Source: an uncultured Acetatifactor sp.
GTDB lineage: Bacteria > Bacillota > Clostridia > Lachnospirales > Lachnospiraceae
DNA: 64,000 nt
Direction: 5' to 3'
Assembly (NCBI GenBank): GCA_947586055.1
Contig: CANPXL010000002.1
Coordinates: 1 to 64,000 of the forward strand
Of the stretch, positions 26,594-35,569 are shown piece after piece. Under the pieces are notes generated by a model. That model ran no database searches and was not told where the DNA came from. It saw only the letters and a list, made by a program, of their open reading frames with translations. Position 1 is the stretch's first letter. Each line of letters starts with the position of its first letter. A program made the position numbers and the translations under genes.

Positions 26594-27580
26594 TCAAGAA
26601 AAAAATTCTGATTTTTCGTCATTATTTACAGAAACCGTTTCCGTACGGCAAATCTCATCCGCAAAATATTTCCCACATTTCGCAATCAATTCAAGCGCGT
26701 CCTGTCTCAACGCTTTCGGAAAAGCATCCAGAGCCGGTGCGGTTTCAAAGCTGAGCGTCTGATCAAAATTTATTTTTCTGAGTCCTCTGATAAAACCATC
26801 CCAGTCTGTGGAAGGCGCGTTCTCTCTGGATTTTGTAAAGACAAATGGGATCTGGTGAAGATCGCTGATTCCGTCATTGTCATGTATATGCAGCACTTTC
26901 AGCCGAGAACCCAGAGCGGTCAGGAAGCTTTCCATATCAATTCCCACCAGATTTGCATGTCCCGTATCGAAACAGAAGCCTAAAACCTCCGTCCGATACT
27001 TCTCGTTAATCCGGTCAATCCGTTCCACAGCCTTTCTCACACTACAGCCGGGGCCTTCTGTCAGATGGCCGCCGAAACCGTCATACAGATTCTCCATGCA
27101 GAGAACAATCCCCAGTTCCTTTGCCGTCGGTGCAAGAAAATCAATCAGCTTTTCCGTCTGTTCCCACTCCTTTTCCTCAGACCCAAGGTATCTTACCATC
27201 TTAAACCCGTGAAACACAAGGTATCTGCACTCCAAAAAAGAGCAGATCTGCAGACTTTTGGGCGCAACCTCCTTCCAAAGATAATCGTTCAAAGTCCGGG
27301 TCCCACCGGGAACATAAACAGGATAAGGCATATGCATCTGGTGGATCCTGACGCCCGAAGCCTCAGCCGCCTTTTTATGCGGCGCAAAATATTCCTTTAA
27401 TTCCTCTGCCGATCTGTCAAAAAAAGAATTCCGTTTCTGTCTGTAAAGATCCGTATTCTTGAGATAACAGTTCAGACTGAAATCTACGCAGTTAAAACCC
27501 ATCCCACGAAGTCTGACATACCCTTCCTCCGGGCAGGAATCCTCTATCACATTCTTTGTCTGCACTCCGATCGACAGCAT
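26594..27580 (-). CDS. sugar phosphate isomerase/epimerase-like TIM barrel
   Basis: A 328-residue xylose-isomerase-like TIM barrel (AP endonuclease family 2 superfamily). Candidate metal ligands include HQMHMPYP, LVFHGFKM, LCMENLYDG, GFCFDTGHANLVG and LHIHDNDG. Such enzymes isomerise or epimerise sugars, or act as dehydratases or lyases. It is the last gene of the glycan locus and a paralogue of the next TIM barrel upstream, but lacks that protein's C-terminal Rossmann module. ATG 27580 follows GGGAGAAAAGG. Substrate unknown. Confidence 0.8.
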   Translation of the reverse strand: MLSIGVQTKNVIEDSCPEEGYVRLRGMGFNCVDFSLNCYLKNTDLYRQKRNSFFDRSAEELKEYFAPHKKAAEASGVRIHQMHMPYPVYVPGGTRTLNDYLWKEVAPKSLQICSFLECRYLVFHGFKMVRYLGSEEKEWEQTEKLIDFLAPTAKELGIVLCMENLYDGFGGHLTEGPGCSVRKAVERIDRINEKYRTEVLGFCFDTGHANLVGIDMESFLTALGSRLKVLHIHDNDGISDLHQIPFVFTKSRENAPSTDWDGFIRGLRKINFDQTLSFETAPALDAFPKALRQDALELIAKCGKYFADEICRTETVSVNNDEKSEFFS

Positions 27581-27700
27581 CCTTTTCTCCCTTCACTCCG
27601 AACCCGGCCAATGTCGGCCTATCCGGATCGTTCTCACATATTCCTGCCTTGTATCGATATTCCCCGGCAACTTCAGCGTCTGTCCGGTATCCTCAGAGAC

Positions 27701-28939
27701 CTATCCTTCCCGCTCCAACCTGTCAAAATAGAAAGAAGACATATACTCGTCATTGAAATACTCTATCGGATTCTGAAGGTCCATCTTTCTCAGTTGTTGT
27801 TCAATTTCCCGATAAAAAGTGTTGCAGATCAGAATGACTGTATCCGGTTCCAGCTGTCTGAGCGCTTCCGGCGCTTTTACGGTAAGGCCGCAGAACTCGG
27901 TGTTCCAAAGTCTCTCATCATTATCGCAGGTATAAAGAGGCGGATACTCGTCCCCATAACATTTCATATAATTCCGGCACATGTTCCCTGCACCGAACAA
28001 CACCCGGGAGGGATATTTCTTCAGCATGCTCTCCATGCGGATCTGCCAGCAAAAATAATCCAACACCGACTTTGCGTACTGCAGAAGTCCCGGCTTCAGG
28101 ATCGGAGACGCCACCGACGCCGTGTCTGTAATATTCAGGATCAAATGTCCGTCAAAGCAGATATCCCGGAGCCCGCGGATCAGATTCAGCCAATCTGTCT
28201 GGAGCGCGCCCCCGTTGACCGCGGTAAAAGGAAGAAGCGCGTTATCATGACTGCCGTCATTGTCCCTGAGCACTACAGCCCTGAGCCGATGTCCCAGTGC
28301 GGTAATAAAGTCATACATATTCTGACCGCAAAGGTTACAGATTCCCACATCCATACAAAAACCAAACCGTTCTTCCCCGACTTCCTCATTCAGCCGATCC
28401 ACCCACGCCGACGCTTCTTGTCCGTCGCACCAGACCCCTCGAACCAGATGACCGTTGAAATTCCTGCACTGATTTTTCAAAAGAACGGTAACGTCTTTTT
28501 CCCTTGCCTCTCCCGCAATACGAAGAAAAAATTCCCTGTTTTCATTCCACAGATCATCCCTGGGAATTCCCACAAACAACGGCGAGACGATGAAATTATG
28601 ACAGCCAATCTTTCCGCAGGCTTTTACACCTTCCTGCGCAAGCGTCATCAGAAAACCGTTGAGATCCGCCCCTCCGGTATCCGTGTCCGGCACAGGCATC
28701 TCCACAACAGGAAAGGACAGTCCAATCTCTTTTCCTTTTTCCAACACAGGTCTGAAACATTCATACAGCCTCTCCGGCTTCCAGTATTCGAGCGGCCATG
28801 TATGCTGCGGCTTTCGGGTTTCAAAAAGCATGGACAGGTCGCAGACCAGTTTTTCAAATCCCGCTTTCCCAATGTCCATAAGTCCCTGTCCCGGGCGTTT
28901 TTTGTCCACGATCCCGCAGGGCGATAATACCAATTCCAT
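27701..28939 (-). CDS. TIM-barrel isomerase-like protein with C-terminal Rossmann module
   Basis: A 412-residue two-domain protein. Residues 1-300 are a xylose-isomerase-like TIM barrel (FGFCMDVGICNLCGQNMYDF, VVLRDNDGSHDN), a diverged paralogue of the following gene. Some metal ligands seem altered (GFCMDVGI for GFCFDTGH), so catalysis is uncertain. Residues 310-405 form a GxGxxx Rossmann-like unit (VLFGAGNMCRNYMKCYG .. YTCDNDERLWNTEFCGL), the same module seen in many enzymes of this locus. ATG 28939 has a GGAG ribosome site. Confidence 0.75.
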   Translation of the reverse strand: MELVLSPCGIVDKKRPGQGLMDIGKAGFEKLVCDLSMLFETRKPQHTWPLEYWKPERLYECFRPVLEKGKEIGLSFPVVEMPVPDTDTGGADLNGFLMTLAQEGVKACGKIGCHNFIVSPLFVGIPRDDLWNENREFFLRIAGEAREKDVTVLLKNQCRNFNGHLVRGVWCDGQEASAWVDRLNEEVGEERFGFCMDVGICNLCGQNMYDFITALGHRLRAVVLRDNDGSHDNALLPFTAVNGGALQTDWLNLIRGLRDICFDGHLILNITDTASVASPILKPGLLQYAKSVLDYFCWQIRMESMLKKYPSRVLFGAGNMCRNYMKCYGDEYPPLYTCDNDERLWNTEFCGLTVKAPEALRQLEPDTVILICNTFYREIEQQLRKMDLQNPIEYFNDEYMSSFYFDRLEREG

Positions 28940-28974
28940 TTTTACTCCGTTTCTGCACCGTTACATCTGTGAAA

Positions 28975-31230
28975 TCAGCGCTCTTTCTCCATTTGCTCCC
29001 TGAGCATTGTTGAACTGACCTTCTCCGTATACGGGAAGAAAACAATATCCGCCCCGTTTTTTTTCAGAAATTCCTGATCAGCAAGCCAGTCTGTATTTTC
29101 CCCGTGATCATCCCCCGAGAACTGTACGTCAAAATGAAATAACCGATAAGCATCCCGTATGGAAGCATAATCCTCAGGCAGCGCCTCCACCTGGTCCGCG
29201 TACCGACAGGCCCGGATCACCTCGACGCGATCCTCACAGGGAATCACAGGATACCTGTCTTTCAGCCGGAATACCGCTTCATCCGGAACCACCCCGACAA
29301 TCAGGTAATCACAGAGTTCTTTCGCCCGGCGCAGCAGATTGACATGGCCCACATGAAACAGATCGAAAACTCCCGCCACATAACCGATGTGGTATTTTTT
29401 CGGGCCAGTATCCTTTTCGGCTGTCCCGCCCCCAACATTCAACGGCACCGTCCGGGATTCCCTGACATATACCTTTCCTGGATCAAAAACACAATAATCC
29501 TTTACCCCCAGCTCTTCCAGCTGCCTGGCCACCGACAGATAATTTTTGATGCAGATCAGGACCTTATACTCCCCCTTCTTTAACGTGGCGAAAATCTCCG
29601 GGGAAACGACCTGCACCCCTTTCAGGGACTGCCCCCATCTGCTCTCATCGTTATCCACAATGGCAAATACCGGATACTCTTTTCCGTACATTCCCAGAAA
29701 CTTCTTTGCAAAATTCCCGGAACCAAACAAAATCAGTTTTCCGGATCCGGCATTTTTAAAAATATCTACGAACAGTCTCTGATACTCGTTCTCGGAATAG
29801 TTCATGCGAAGCCGATTAGTCTGAACCGTATCCGCATTTCTGCGACATTTTTCGTGGTAGACCCTCAGTTTGTCTTCCTTGCGCAAATCCCTCAAAAATT
29901 CCCATTCCATCCTTCTCCAATGCTGCAGATCTTCCGTCAGGCCATACCGGTCAAACAGCTTTTCCATCGGCAGAATTTTCTGACACTCCAGATTTCCCGC
30001 ATAAAACGTGGTGATCATGCGTGTGACGATCGCATTGGCAGGATAGTTCTCCTTACAAAATTCCTGGTCATAAAATACAAACCGGCCGTCTGCATAAAAA
30101 CTGTTTAGCGGCACCAGATCCAGATAGCCCCTCCGCAGAATTGCCCCCCGGCCGTCCCCCCTGTCCGGCTCTACTGTATCCGAAGACTGCAGAATCATAT
30201 CCCGAAATCGATCCATCTCCTGCAGGAACTTTCCCAAATCCGCGAAAAGGAGCCTTTTCAGATAAACCTGTCCCACTTCTCCGTCTATATATGGCATTGT
30301 ATAAACGTCATTCTCCAGGCGGGCTTCCACCATCGGCACACCATGAGCCTGCAGGTCCTGTCCATGCTCCAAAAGACTTCTCAGCCGTTTCCTCCCTTCC
30401 GGATATGCAGCACGCTTTTCTACAATTCCGGAACTTCGTATGATCGTCAGAAGCGCATCGTCCCTGCCCCTCTCCATGGACGCCGTCACATGAAGCACAT
30501 CCGAAAGCTGCCCGTCTACCGTACATTCCGCCAAGTATGCATTTGCCATCTCATGAAACATGCCGTTCTTTATCAATCCGTCATATAAACCTTCTTCTTC
30601 CAGAAAAACAGAGTCCGGGTGGTCATAACATGGAAAAACCCTGTTACTCAGACTCTCATTGGGAAGATAATCCTCCCTGTAAAACAGCATGGGATTGTCC
30701 AGATTAGGCAGCACAGAATAAAACTGCACCTGCGTCCATTCTGTCCTTTCCAACATTTCCCGCATTTCTGCTCTGCTATAGCAATGTCCGCAAAAGACAT
30801 CTTCCTTCTTTGCATAAGCTCTCCGATAACCCTCAACTCCGTCAAAACTCCTCTCCGTATAAGGATCGCGGTCACCACAGAAAAACCGAAGTCCCAATCG
30901 GTTGTTCATACCCAACAGCATAACACCCTGCGGGGCTAACATCTCCCGCAGATTCTGAAGCAAGATTTCCGGCCTCCGGAAACGTTCCCATGCAGCCGCA
31001 CACACGATATAATCAAATGTGCCTGTCTTTGTTTTTTCCTCAGACAGCAATTCCTGTCCCAATCGGTTTTCAGGCAAAAGACACGTCAACTGTCCCGTCC
31101 GTTCCGCCAGAACCTCCGCCAGCGCATCATCCCGACTCCCAAGATATAATATCCGGCTTTCCGGCCGGAAATTGTACCAACAAATCAATCCTTTTTGTAT
31201 GGATCTGATCAGTTCTTCTGTCTGTTCCAA
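28975..31230 (-). CDS. four-part protein: methyltransferase-like, kinase-like, Rossmann module, cytidylyltransferase
   Basis: A 751-residue multidomain protein, starting at TTG 31230 (LEQTEELIRS) after AAAGGAG. Residues 20-150 resemble a class I SAM methyltransferase (ILYLGSRDDALAEVLAER, LREMLAPQGVMLLGMNNRLG). Residues 235-410 look like a protein-kinase/aminoglycoside-kinase fold (VEKRAAYPEG lysine, GYLDLVPLNSFYADGRFVFYDQEF for the catalytic and metal acidic residues). Residues 497-590 are the recurrent Rossmann module (LILFGSGNFAKKFLG, VDNDESRWG). Residues 614-751 are a TagD-like cytidylyltransferase (VAGVFDLFHVGHVNLLRRAK, VSSTMLREQ). The methyltransferase-plus-kinase pair recalls WbdD, which caps O-antigen chains. 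A capping and CDP-activation role is inferred only. Confidence 0.75.
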   Translation of the reverse strand: MEQTEELIRSIQKGLICWYNFRPESRILYLGSRDDALAEVLAERTGQLTCLLPENRLGQELLSEEKTKTGTFDYIVCAAAWERFRRPEILLQNLREMLAPQGVMLLGMNNRLGLRFFCGDRDPYTERSFDGVEGYRRAYAKKEDVFCGHCYSRAEMREMLERTEWTQVQFYSVLPNLDNPMLFYREDYLPNESLSNRVFPCYDHPDSVFLEEEGLYDGLIKNGMFHEMANAYLAECTVDGQLSDVLHVTASMERGRDDALLTIIRSSGIVEKRAAYPEGRKRLRSLLEHGQDLQAHGVPMVEARLENDVYTMPYIDGEVGQVYLKRLLFADLGKFLQEMDRFRDMILQSSDTVEPDRGDGRGAILRRGYLDLVPLNSFYADGRFVFYDQEFCKENYPANAIVTRMITTFYAGNLECQKILPMEKLFDRYGLTEDLQHWRRMEWEFLRDLRKEDKLRVYHEKCRRNADTVQTNRLRMNYSENEYQRLFVDIFKNAGSGKLILFGSGNFAKKFLGMYGKEYPVFAIVDNDESRWGQSLKGVQVVSPEIFATLKKGEYKVLICIKNYLSVARQLEELGVKDYCVFDPGKVYVRESRTVPLNVGGGTAEKDTGPKKYHIGYVAGVFDLFHVGHVNLLRRAKELCDYLIVGVVPDEAVFRLKDRYPVIPCEDRVEVIRACRYADQVEALPEDYASIRDAYRLFHFDVQFSGDDHGENTDWLADQEFLKKNGADIVFFPYTEKVSSTMLREQMEKER

Positions 31231-31374
31231 AGGGAGTTCTCCTTTCTGTCTAATAATCGTACATACTATAATATATTGTACATGTGATTTGAGAATATTA
31301 GTTATTTCCTTACATCCGCATTCTTCAAATAAAAGACATATACTATGCGAAATCAAAATACTACACCATTTCAT

Positions 31375-32736
31375 TTATATTTTATCATTCGCATTGTTGC
31401 TACGGCAGTATTTCAAAATCACTGAATCAACTCGATAAATATTTTTAAAACCATATTGTTCAAGATTCATATATAGTTCATATTGATTCTTTTCAGCCAC
31501 AGCCAAAATAACGGCACTACTTTCCGAAAAATCCTGAAGTTCACACAATTCCTGTATGGGAATTCCTCTGTATTCCGTCTCTTCATCAGACCGCATTGTT
31601 ACAGCAAAGCAATAAGGTTTTTTCCCCTTTTTCAAAAAAGTTTTCGCTAAAAGTTTTCCTATTTTCCCTGCTCCATATATTATGACCTGGGGGTATTTCT
31701 CTAATTTTTGGAAAAAAATGTCTATATAAATTATATCATTTTTTATTTTACAAAACTCCAGTCTGACATCCATTGTTTTTTTTGCTGTTTTATCATAAAA
31801 ACTATCTAAATCTGTTATTACTTCCTGCAATTCTTTCCATACAAAATCCGGAAATGCCTCTTTATCAATTTTCCCTCGATGCAAATCCTTTTCAAAAGAG
31901 GACCTCAAACGAAGTAAAAGCGCATATTGATATGCAATGTCAACACGATAGTAATGGTTAAAATAATCCCGATATTTAGATGCCAAAAAATATTTTTCCA
32001 ACTTTGGAAACGAACACCATACATCATGAAAACGTTCTTCGACCCATTCATATTCTTCAAATACACAAAATATTTTTTTTGGATTTTTCAGAGAAGAGTC
32101 AGGATTATCTATCCGATAGTGCAAAACAGGCGTTCCCAAAAAGAATACTTTTTCTGCCAAAAGCCATCCTTGAAGTGCAAAAGAAATATCCTGAAAAGAT
32201 GCTCCTGGAGTTTCATGAAATATAATATGGTTTTTTTCCAAAAAATCTCTACGATATAGTGCGGACCAAATTGTATCTGCAAGGAATAAAATTGACGGAG
32301 TACTATGCACAGAAATTAATTTCCCTTTTTGATATTCTCGCATACGATCTGCAAAATCATCGCGGCCATTTTGATGTCGAAAATATTCACCTTTAACAAT
32401 ATCCGCATCAGAATTAACGGCCGCATTATAAAGCGTTTCCAGCATATTGCGTTCCGCATAATCATCACTTTCTACAATCGCTATGTATTCTCCTCTTGCC
32501 TTCGCAAGTCCCAAATTCATACTATTCCCATATCCTGTATTTGGTTTATTAAAAATTTGTATACGAGAATCTTCTTGACTATATTTCTTCAAAATTTCAC
32601 TTGATGTATCAGTTGATCCATCGTTTATACAAAGAATTTCAATATCCTGCATCGTTTGTGCAATTAAAGACTCAAGACATTTCGCAACATATTTTTCTAC
32701 ATTGTAAACAGGGACTATCACAGATACTTTTAACAT
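31375..32736 (-). CDS. glycosyltransferase family 2 with C-terminal Rossmann module
   Basis: A 453-residue protein starting at ATG 32736 (MLKVSVIVPVYN). Residues 1-230 are a GT-A glycosyltransferase family 2 domain with SVIVPVYNVEKYV, CINDGSTDTSSEIL and the DXD-like AIVESDDYAE. A helical middle follows. Residues 350-453 carry VIIYGAGKIGKLLAKTFLKKG, the recurring Rossmann unit. The gene is AT-rich, marking the edge of the AT-rich block. Sugar donor and acceptor unknown. Confidence 0.85.
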   Translation of the reverse strand: MLKVSVIVPVYNVEKYVAKCLESLIAQTMQDIEILCINDGSTDTSSEILKKYSQEDSRIQIFNKPNTGYGNSMNLGLAKARGEYIAIVESDDYAERNMLETLYNAAVNSDADIVKGEYFRHQNGRDDFADRMREYQKGKLISVHSTPSILFLADTIWSALYRRDFLEKNHIIFHETPGASFQDISFALQGWLLAEKVFFLGTPVLHYRIDNPDSSLKNPKKIFCVFEEYEWVEERFHDVWCSFPKLEKYFLASKYRDYFNHYYRVDIAYQYALLLRLRSSFEKDLHRGKIDKEAFPDFVWKELQEVITDLDSFYDKTAKKTMDVRLEFCKIKNDIIYIDIFFQKLEKYPQVIIYGAGKIGKLLAKTFLKKGKKPYCFAVTMRSDEETEYRGIPIQELCELQDFSESSAVILAVAEKNQYELYMNLEQYGFKNIYRVDSVILKYCRSNNANDKI

Positions 32737-32771
32737 GCAGTTTATACCTTTTCTTTCCTCTTTTTCACATT

Positions 32772-33950
32772 TTACAGTTCTAATTTTACGGGCGGTTTCC
32801 ATAAAATTTTCTTTTCTGAAATCCCTTTATCTATTAATTCACCCCGAATTTTATAAGATAATTCCTTTTCTTTTACAGCAATTACTATATAATCATACTC
32901 ACAATTAAAAATGCACTCCGGAGAAACAATTGGTGCCTGGTTCATACTCTTTTTCTTCCATTCCCGATCAACCCATAATACTATATGTAAATTGGTTTGC
33001 CTATAAAGTTGCCTATAATAATCTTTCCCCACCTTTCCAGCACCATATAATACTATTTTCTTATTCCTCTCCATTTCTGTATAGGGAAATAAATTTGTAA
33101 TACTCTGCGTATCCAGAGAAAATCCCATATACCATGTAATATAATGCGTACGAAGTGCAATAAATAATTGCAACTGATGAATAAGACTTTCCTTTTGTGA
33201 ATGTGTTTGAAATGCTTCTTTTAATGTCAGATATAAGCAATTTAAATCTTTCATATATGTGCAATTTTCAGAACGCATAATTGAATCTGCTCTATATTGG
33301 TAATAATAAAAAATCTCATGCGTTATGCAGACAGCTTCTGTATCTAAAATATATCGATATAAAAAATCCCTATCTTCTCCCTGAGAAAGAGAAATTTCAA
33401 TATTTTGAGCAACTTTTTTTGCCAGTTTCGCTTTAAACATTTTATTAACCAAAAAAGGCAGCAGTCCATCTTCAAAGCTATCGTGGAACACGATCATATT
33501 AGAAATAAGATACTCTAATTTATCTCCTTTTGTATAAATTCCCGGTTCAAAAGCATCTGTTCGAATCCTATATTCACCGTTACTATTTTCACAATAACAT
33601 CCAGAAGTAACCATATCGCATTCTCCAATTTGCCCAATTAAAGTTTCCACCATTCTAGTATCAATTTTGTCATCTGCATCCACAAAACATATAAACTCTC
33701 CGTGAGCTTCTTGAATACCCCTTTTTCTTGCAGATGCTGCTCCTAAATTATTTTGATGGATTATTCTAACACGTGTATCCATTTTGGCAATGTTATCGCA
33801 TATTTCAGATGATCCATCTATGGAACCATCATCTATAATAATAACCTCTATGTCTTGATATGTTTGATTCAAAATGCTTACCATGCATCCCAAAAGATAC
33901 TTCTTAACATTGTAAACAGGAATTATAATTGTCACCATTTTTTTACTCAT
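32772..33950 (-). CDS. glycosyltransferase family 2 with C-terminal Rossmann module
   Basis: A 392-residue GT2 enzyme: VTIIIPVYNVKKYLLGCM, IIDDGSIDGSSEIC and the metal-binding FVDADDKID. From about residue 290 it carries KIVLYGAGKVGKDYYRQL with a following acidic residue (LWVDREW), the Rossmann module of this locus. Its ATG overlaps the stop of the TagF-like gene by four bases (ATGA), indicating coupled translation. AT-rich. Confidence 0.87.
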   Translation of the reverse strand: MSKKMVTIIIPVYNVKKYLLGCMVSILNQTYQDIEVIIIDDGSIDGSSEICDNIAKMDTRVRIIHQNNLGAASARKRGIQEAHGEFICFVDADDKIDTRMVETLIGQIGECDMVTSGCYCENSNGEYRIRTDAFEPGIYTKGDKLEYLISNMIVFHDSFEDGLLPFLVNKMFKAKLAKKVAQNIEISLSQGEDRDFLYRYILDTEAVCITHEIFYYYQYRADSIMRSENCTYMKDLNCLYLTLKEAFQTHSQKESLIHQLQLFIALRTHYITWYMGFSLDTQSITNLFPYTEMERNKKIVLYGAGKVGKDYYRQLYRQTNLHIVLWVDREWKKKSMNQAPIVSPECIFNCEYDYIVIAVKEKELSYKIRGELIDKGISEKKILWKPPVKLEL

Positions 33951-35560
33951 TGTTTTTCATCCATTTTAAAAATTTTCTTGCGAATAAATTCTGCCGCTCG
34001 AATACCTGCACGTCCGTCCTCATGAATACCATACTGTTTCAAAAAAATATTAACTGCCCTATCATATTTCTCTTTTTTAAAATTTAAAATACATTTTTCC
34101 AATTCATCGTCGCATTCAGAAATCGGAAACGGAAGTTCATCATATTTTATCAAAAACCCTCTTTCTTTTTCAACATACATGTTTCTATCTGGAGCATATA
34201 AAAAAGTAGGCTTATTAATATATGCGCCTTCAAACATAATACTTGAATAATCCGTAATCAACACATCTGAGGCCGCCACCAATTCCTCACTGTTAAAATA
34301 ATCCCCGGCATCTCTAACATTTGCATGTTCAAATAATGCACCAGTTTCTAAACACAGGCCCGGATGAACTCGCATCATAAAATACCAGTTTCCATTCCAT
34401 TTTTGCTTTAAAACATCAAGCAATTTTTCTATATTTAAAGGAACGAAGGGCTTATAATCATTTTTTAACTGTTGATTTCTATATGTCGGTACATACAAAC
34501 ATAATTTTGCTTTTTTCTCTATTTTGAAATATTTGTACACTTTCTCCTTTACAGAATCATCAAAAAGAATGTCTGAGCGGGGAGAGCCTACTCTGACAGC
34601 CTCTCCTTGAAATCTAAAACCGCTCCTACACGCTTCTTCATCAAATGCGCTCCCGGAAAAAAGATAATCCATTCTAGCTCCGTCACTTTTTATTATCTCT
34701 TGCAATTTTTCAGATTTTTGCACATCATAGTCATCCAAGAAAAATTTTTTTAAAGTGATGCTTGACCAATGCTTTACCTGAATATATGTTTGCCCTTGTT
34801 TCTTTTTAATGTCCTGAGGAACAATATCATCAAATATCCACAATCTAGCTGTTGCCATTTCATAAGTAAACTCTCTTTGATTTCTATGCAAGATCAGTCG
34901 GACGCCTTCTGGTTTTTCTATGTTTAAATCCTCCACAATCCAAACAATGTCGAATTCTTTCCCCCATTTTAGTAACGCTTTTGTAATCTCTATTGCATGT
35001 CCTCCATATATTCCAATTAACATCACAATTTTTTTGGGATCAATTTTCTGCTTCCAACACCATTCCATATATTCAAGCAACACATCTTCCTGTACTTTAT
35101 CACCTAATTGCTTACGCCTATTGTACTCCAGCATCAGCAGAAAATAGTAATGTGTAATTTTCATTTCTTTCAATTGTGCAATTAACGATGTATAACTATT
35201 AATTACAGTTACAAGTATAATAACATCCTGTCCCTGATTTCTCCGTAAAGTATCCGGACTTTGTATATATATTCCAGCATATTCTGTTCGTTCAGCATCT
35301 GGACATATCTCAGCCAACTTCTTATTTTGCTTCTTTACATTATTATCTAACACCCCTTCCAGCTTTATTTCCCCATAGCAATTACGCAGAAGATAACCCA
35401 TACCATTCCCACTTCCAAGAGCATATATCTTCTTTCCTTTAGCATCTTCCTTTAAAATTTCCCATGTCTGTTTTTGTAAATTTATCTCATTACATATATG
35501 CCTGTTCTCTTCTATTGCCCTTGCTATCATATCCATTCTACACATGTCCTCACATTTCAA
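33947..35560 (-). CDS. CDP-glycerol glycerophosphotransferase-like (TagB/TagF) with N-terminal Rossmann module
   Basis: A 537-residue protein. Residues 43-145 form the recurring Rossmann module (KIYALGSGNGMGYLLRN, LEGVLDNNVKK). Residues 150-537 match the TagB/TagF family that adds glycerol phosphate (or ribitol phosphate) to wall polymers: GSPRSDILF, LYVPTYRN, MMRVHPGL and LITDYSSIMFEGAYINKP. The substrate is presumably CDP-glycerol or another CDP-alditol made by the locus cytidylyltransferases. It acts at the cytoplasmic membrane face. Its start has a choice of nearby codons; 35560 is kept. Confidence 0.87.
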   Translation of the reverse strand: MKCEDMCRMDMIARAIEENRHICNEINLQKQTWEILKEDAKGKKIYALGSGNGMGYLLRNCYGEIKLEGVLDNNVKKQNKKLAEICPDAERTEYAGIYIQSPDTLRRNQGQDVIILVTVINSYTSLIAQLKEMKITHYYFLLMLEYNRRKQLGDKVQEDVLLEYMEWCWKQKIDPKKIVMLIGIYGGHAIEITKALLKWGKEFDIVWIVEDLNIEKPEGVRLILHRNQREFTYEMATARLWIFDDIVPQDIKKKQGQTYIQVKHWSSITLKKFFLDDYDVQKSEKLQEIIKSDGARMDYLFSGSAFDEEACRSGFRFQGEAVRVGSPRSDILFDDSVKEKVYKYFKIEKKAKLCLYVPTYRNQQLKNDYKPFVPLNIEKLLDVLKQKWNGNWYFMMRVHPGLCLETGALFEHANVRDAGDYFNSEELVAASDVLITDYSSIMFEGAYINKPTFLYAPDRNMYVEKERGFLIKYDELPFPISECDDELEKCILNFKKEKYDRAVNIFLKQYGIHEDGRAGIRAAEFIRKKIFKMDEKQ

Positions 35561-35569
35561 GCAAAAACG

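Noticed and set aside
27611-28927. 438-residue plus-strand ORF
   Set aside because: Antisense to the TIM-barrel/Rossmann gene, which has clear motifs and an RBS.
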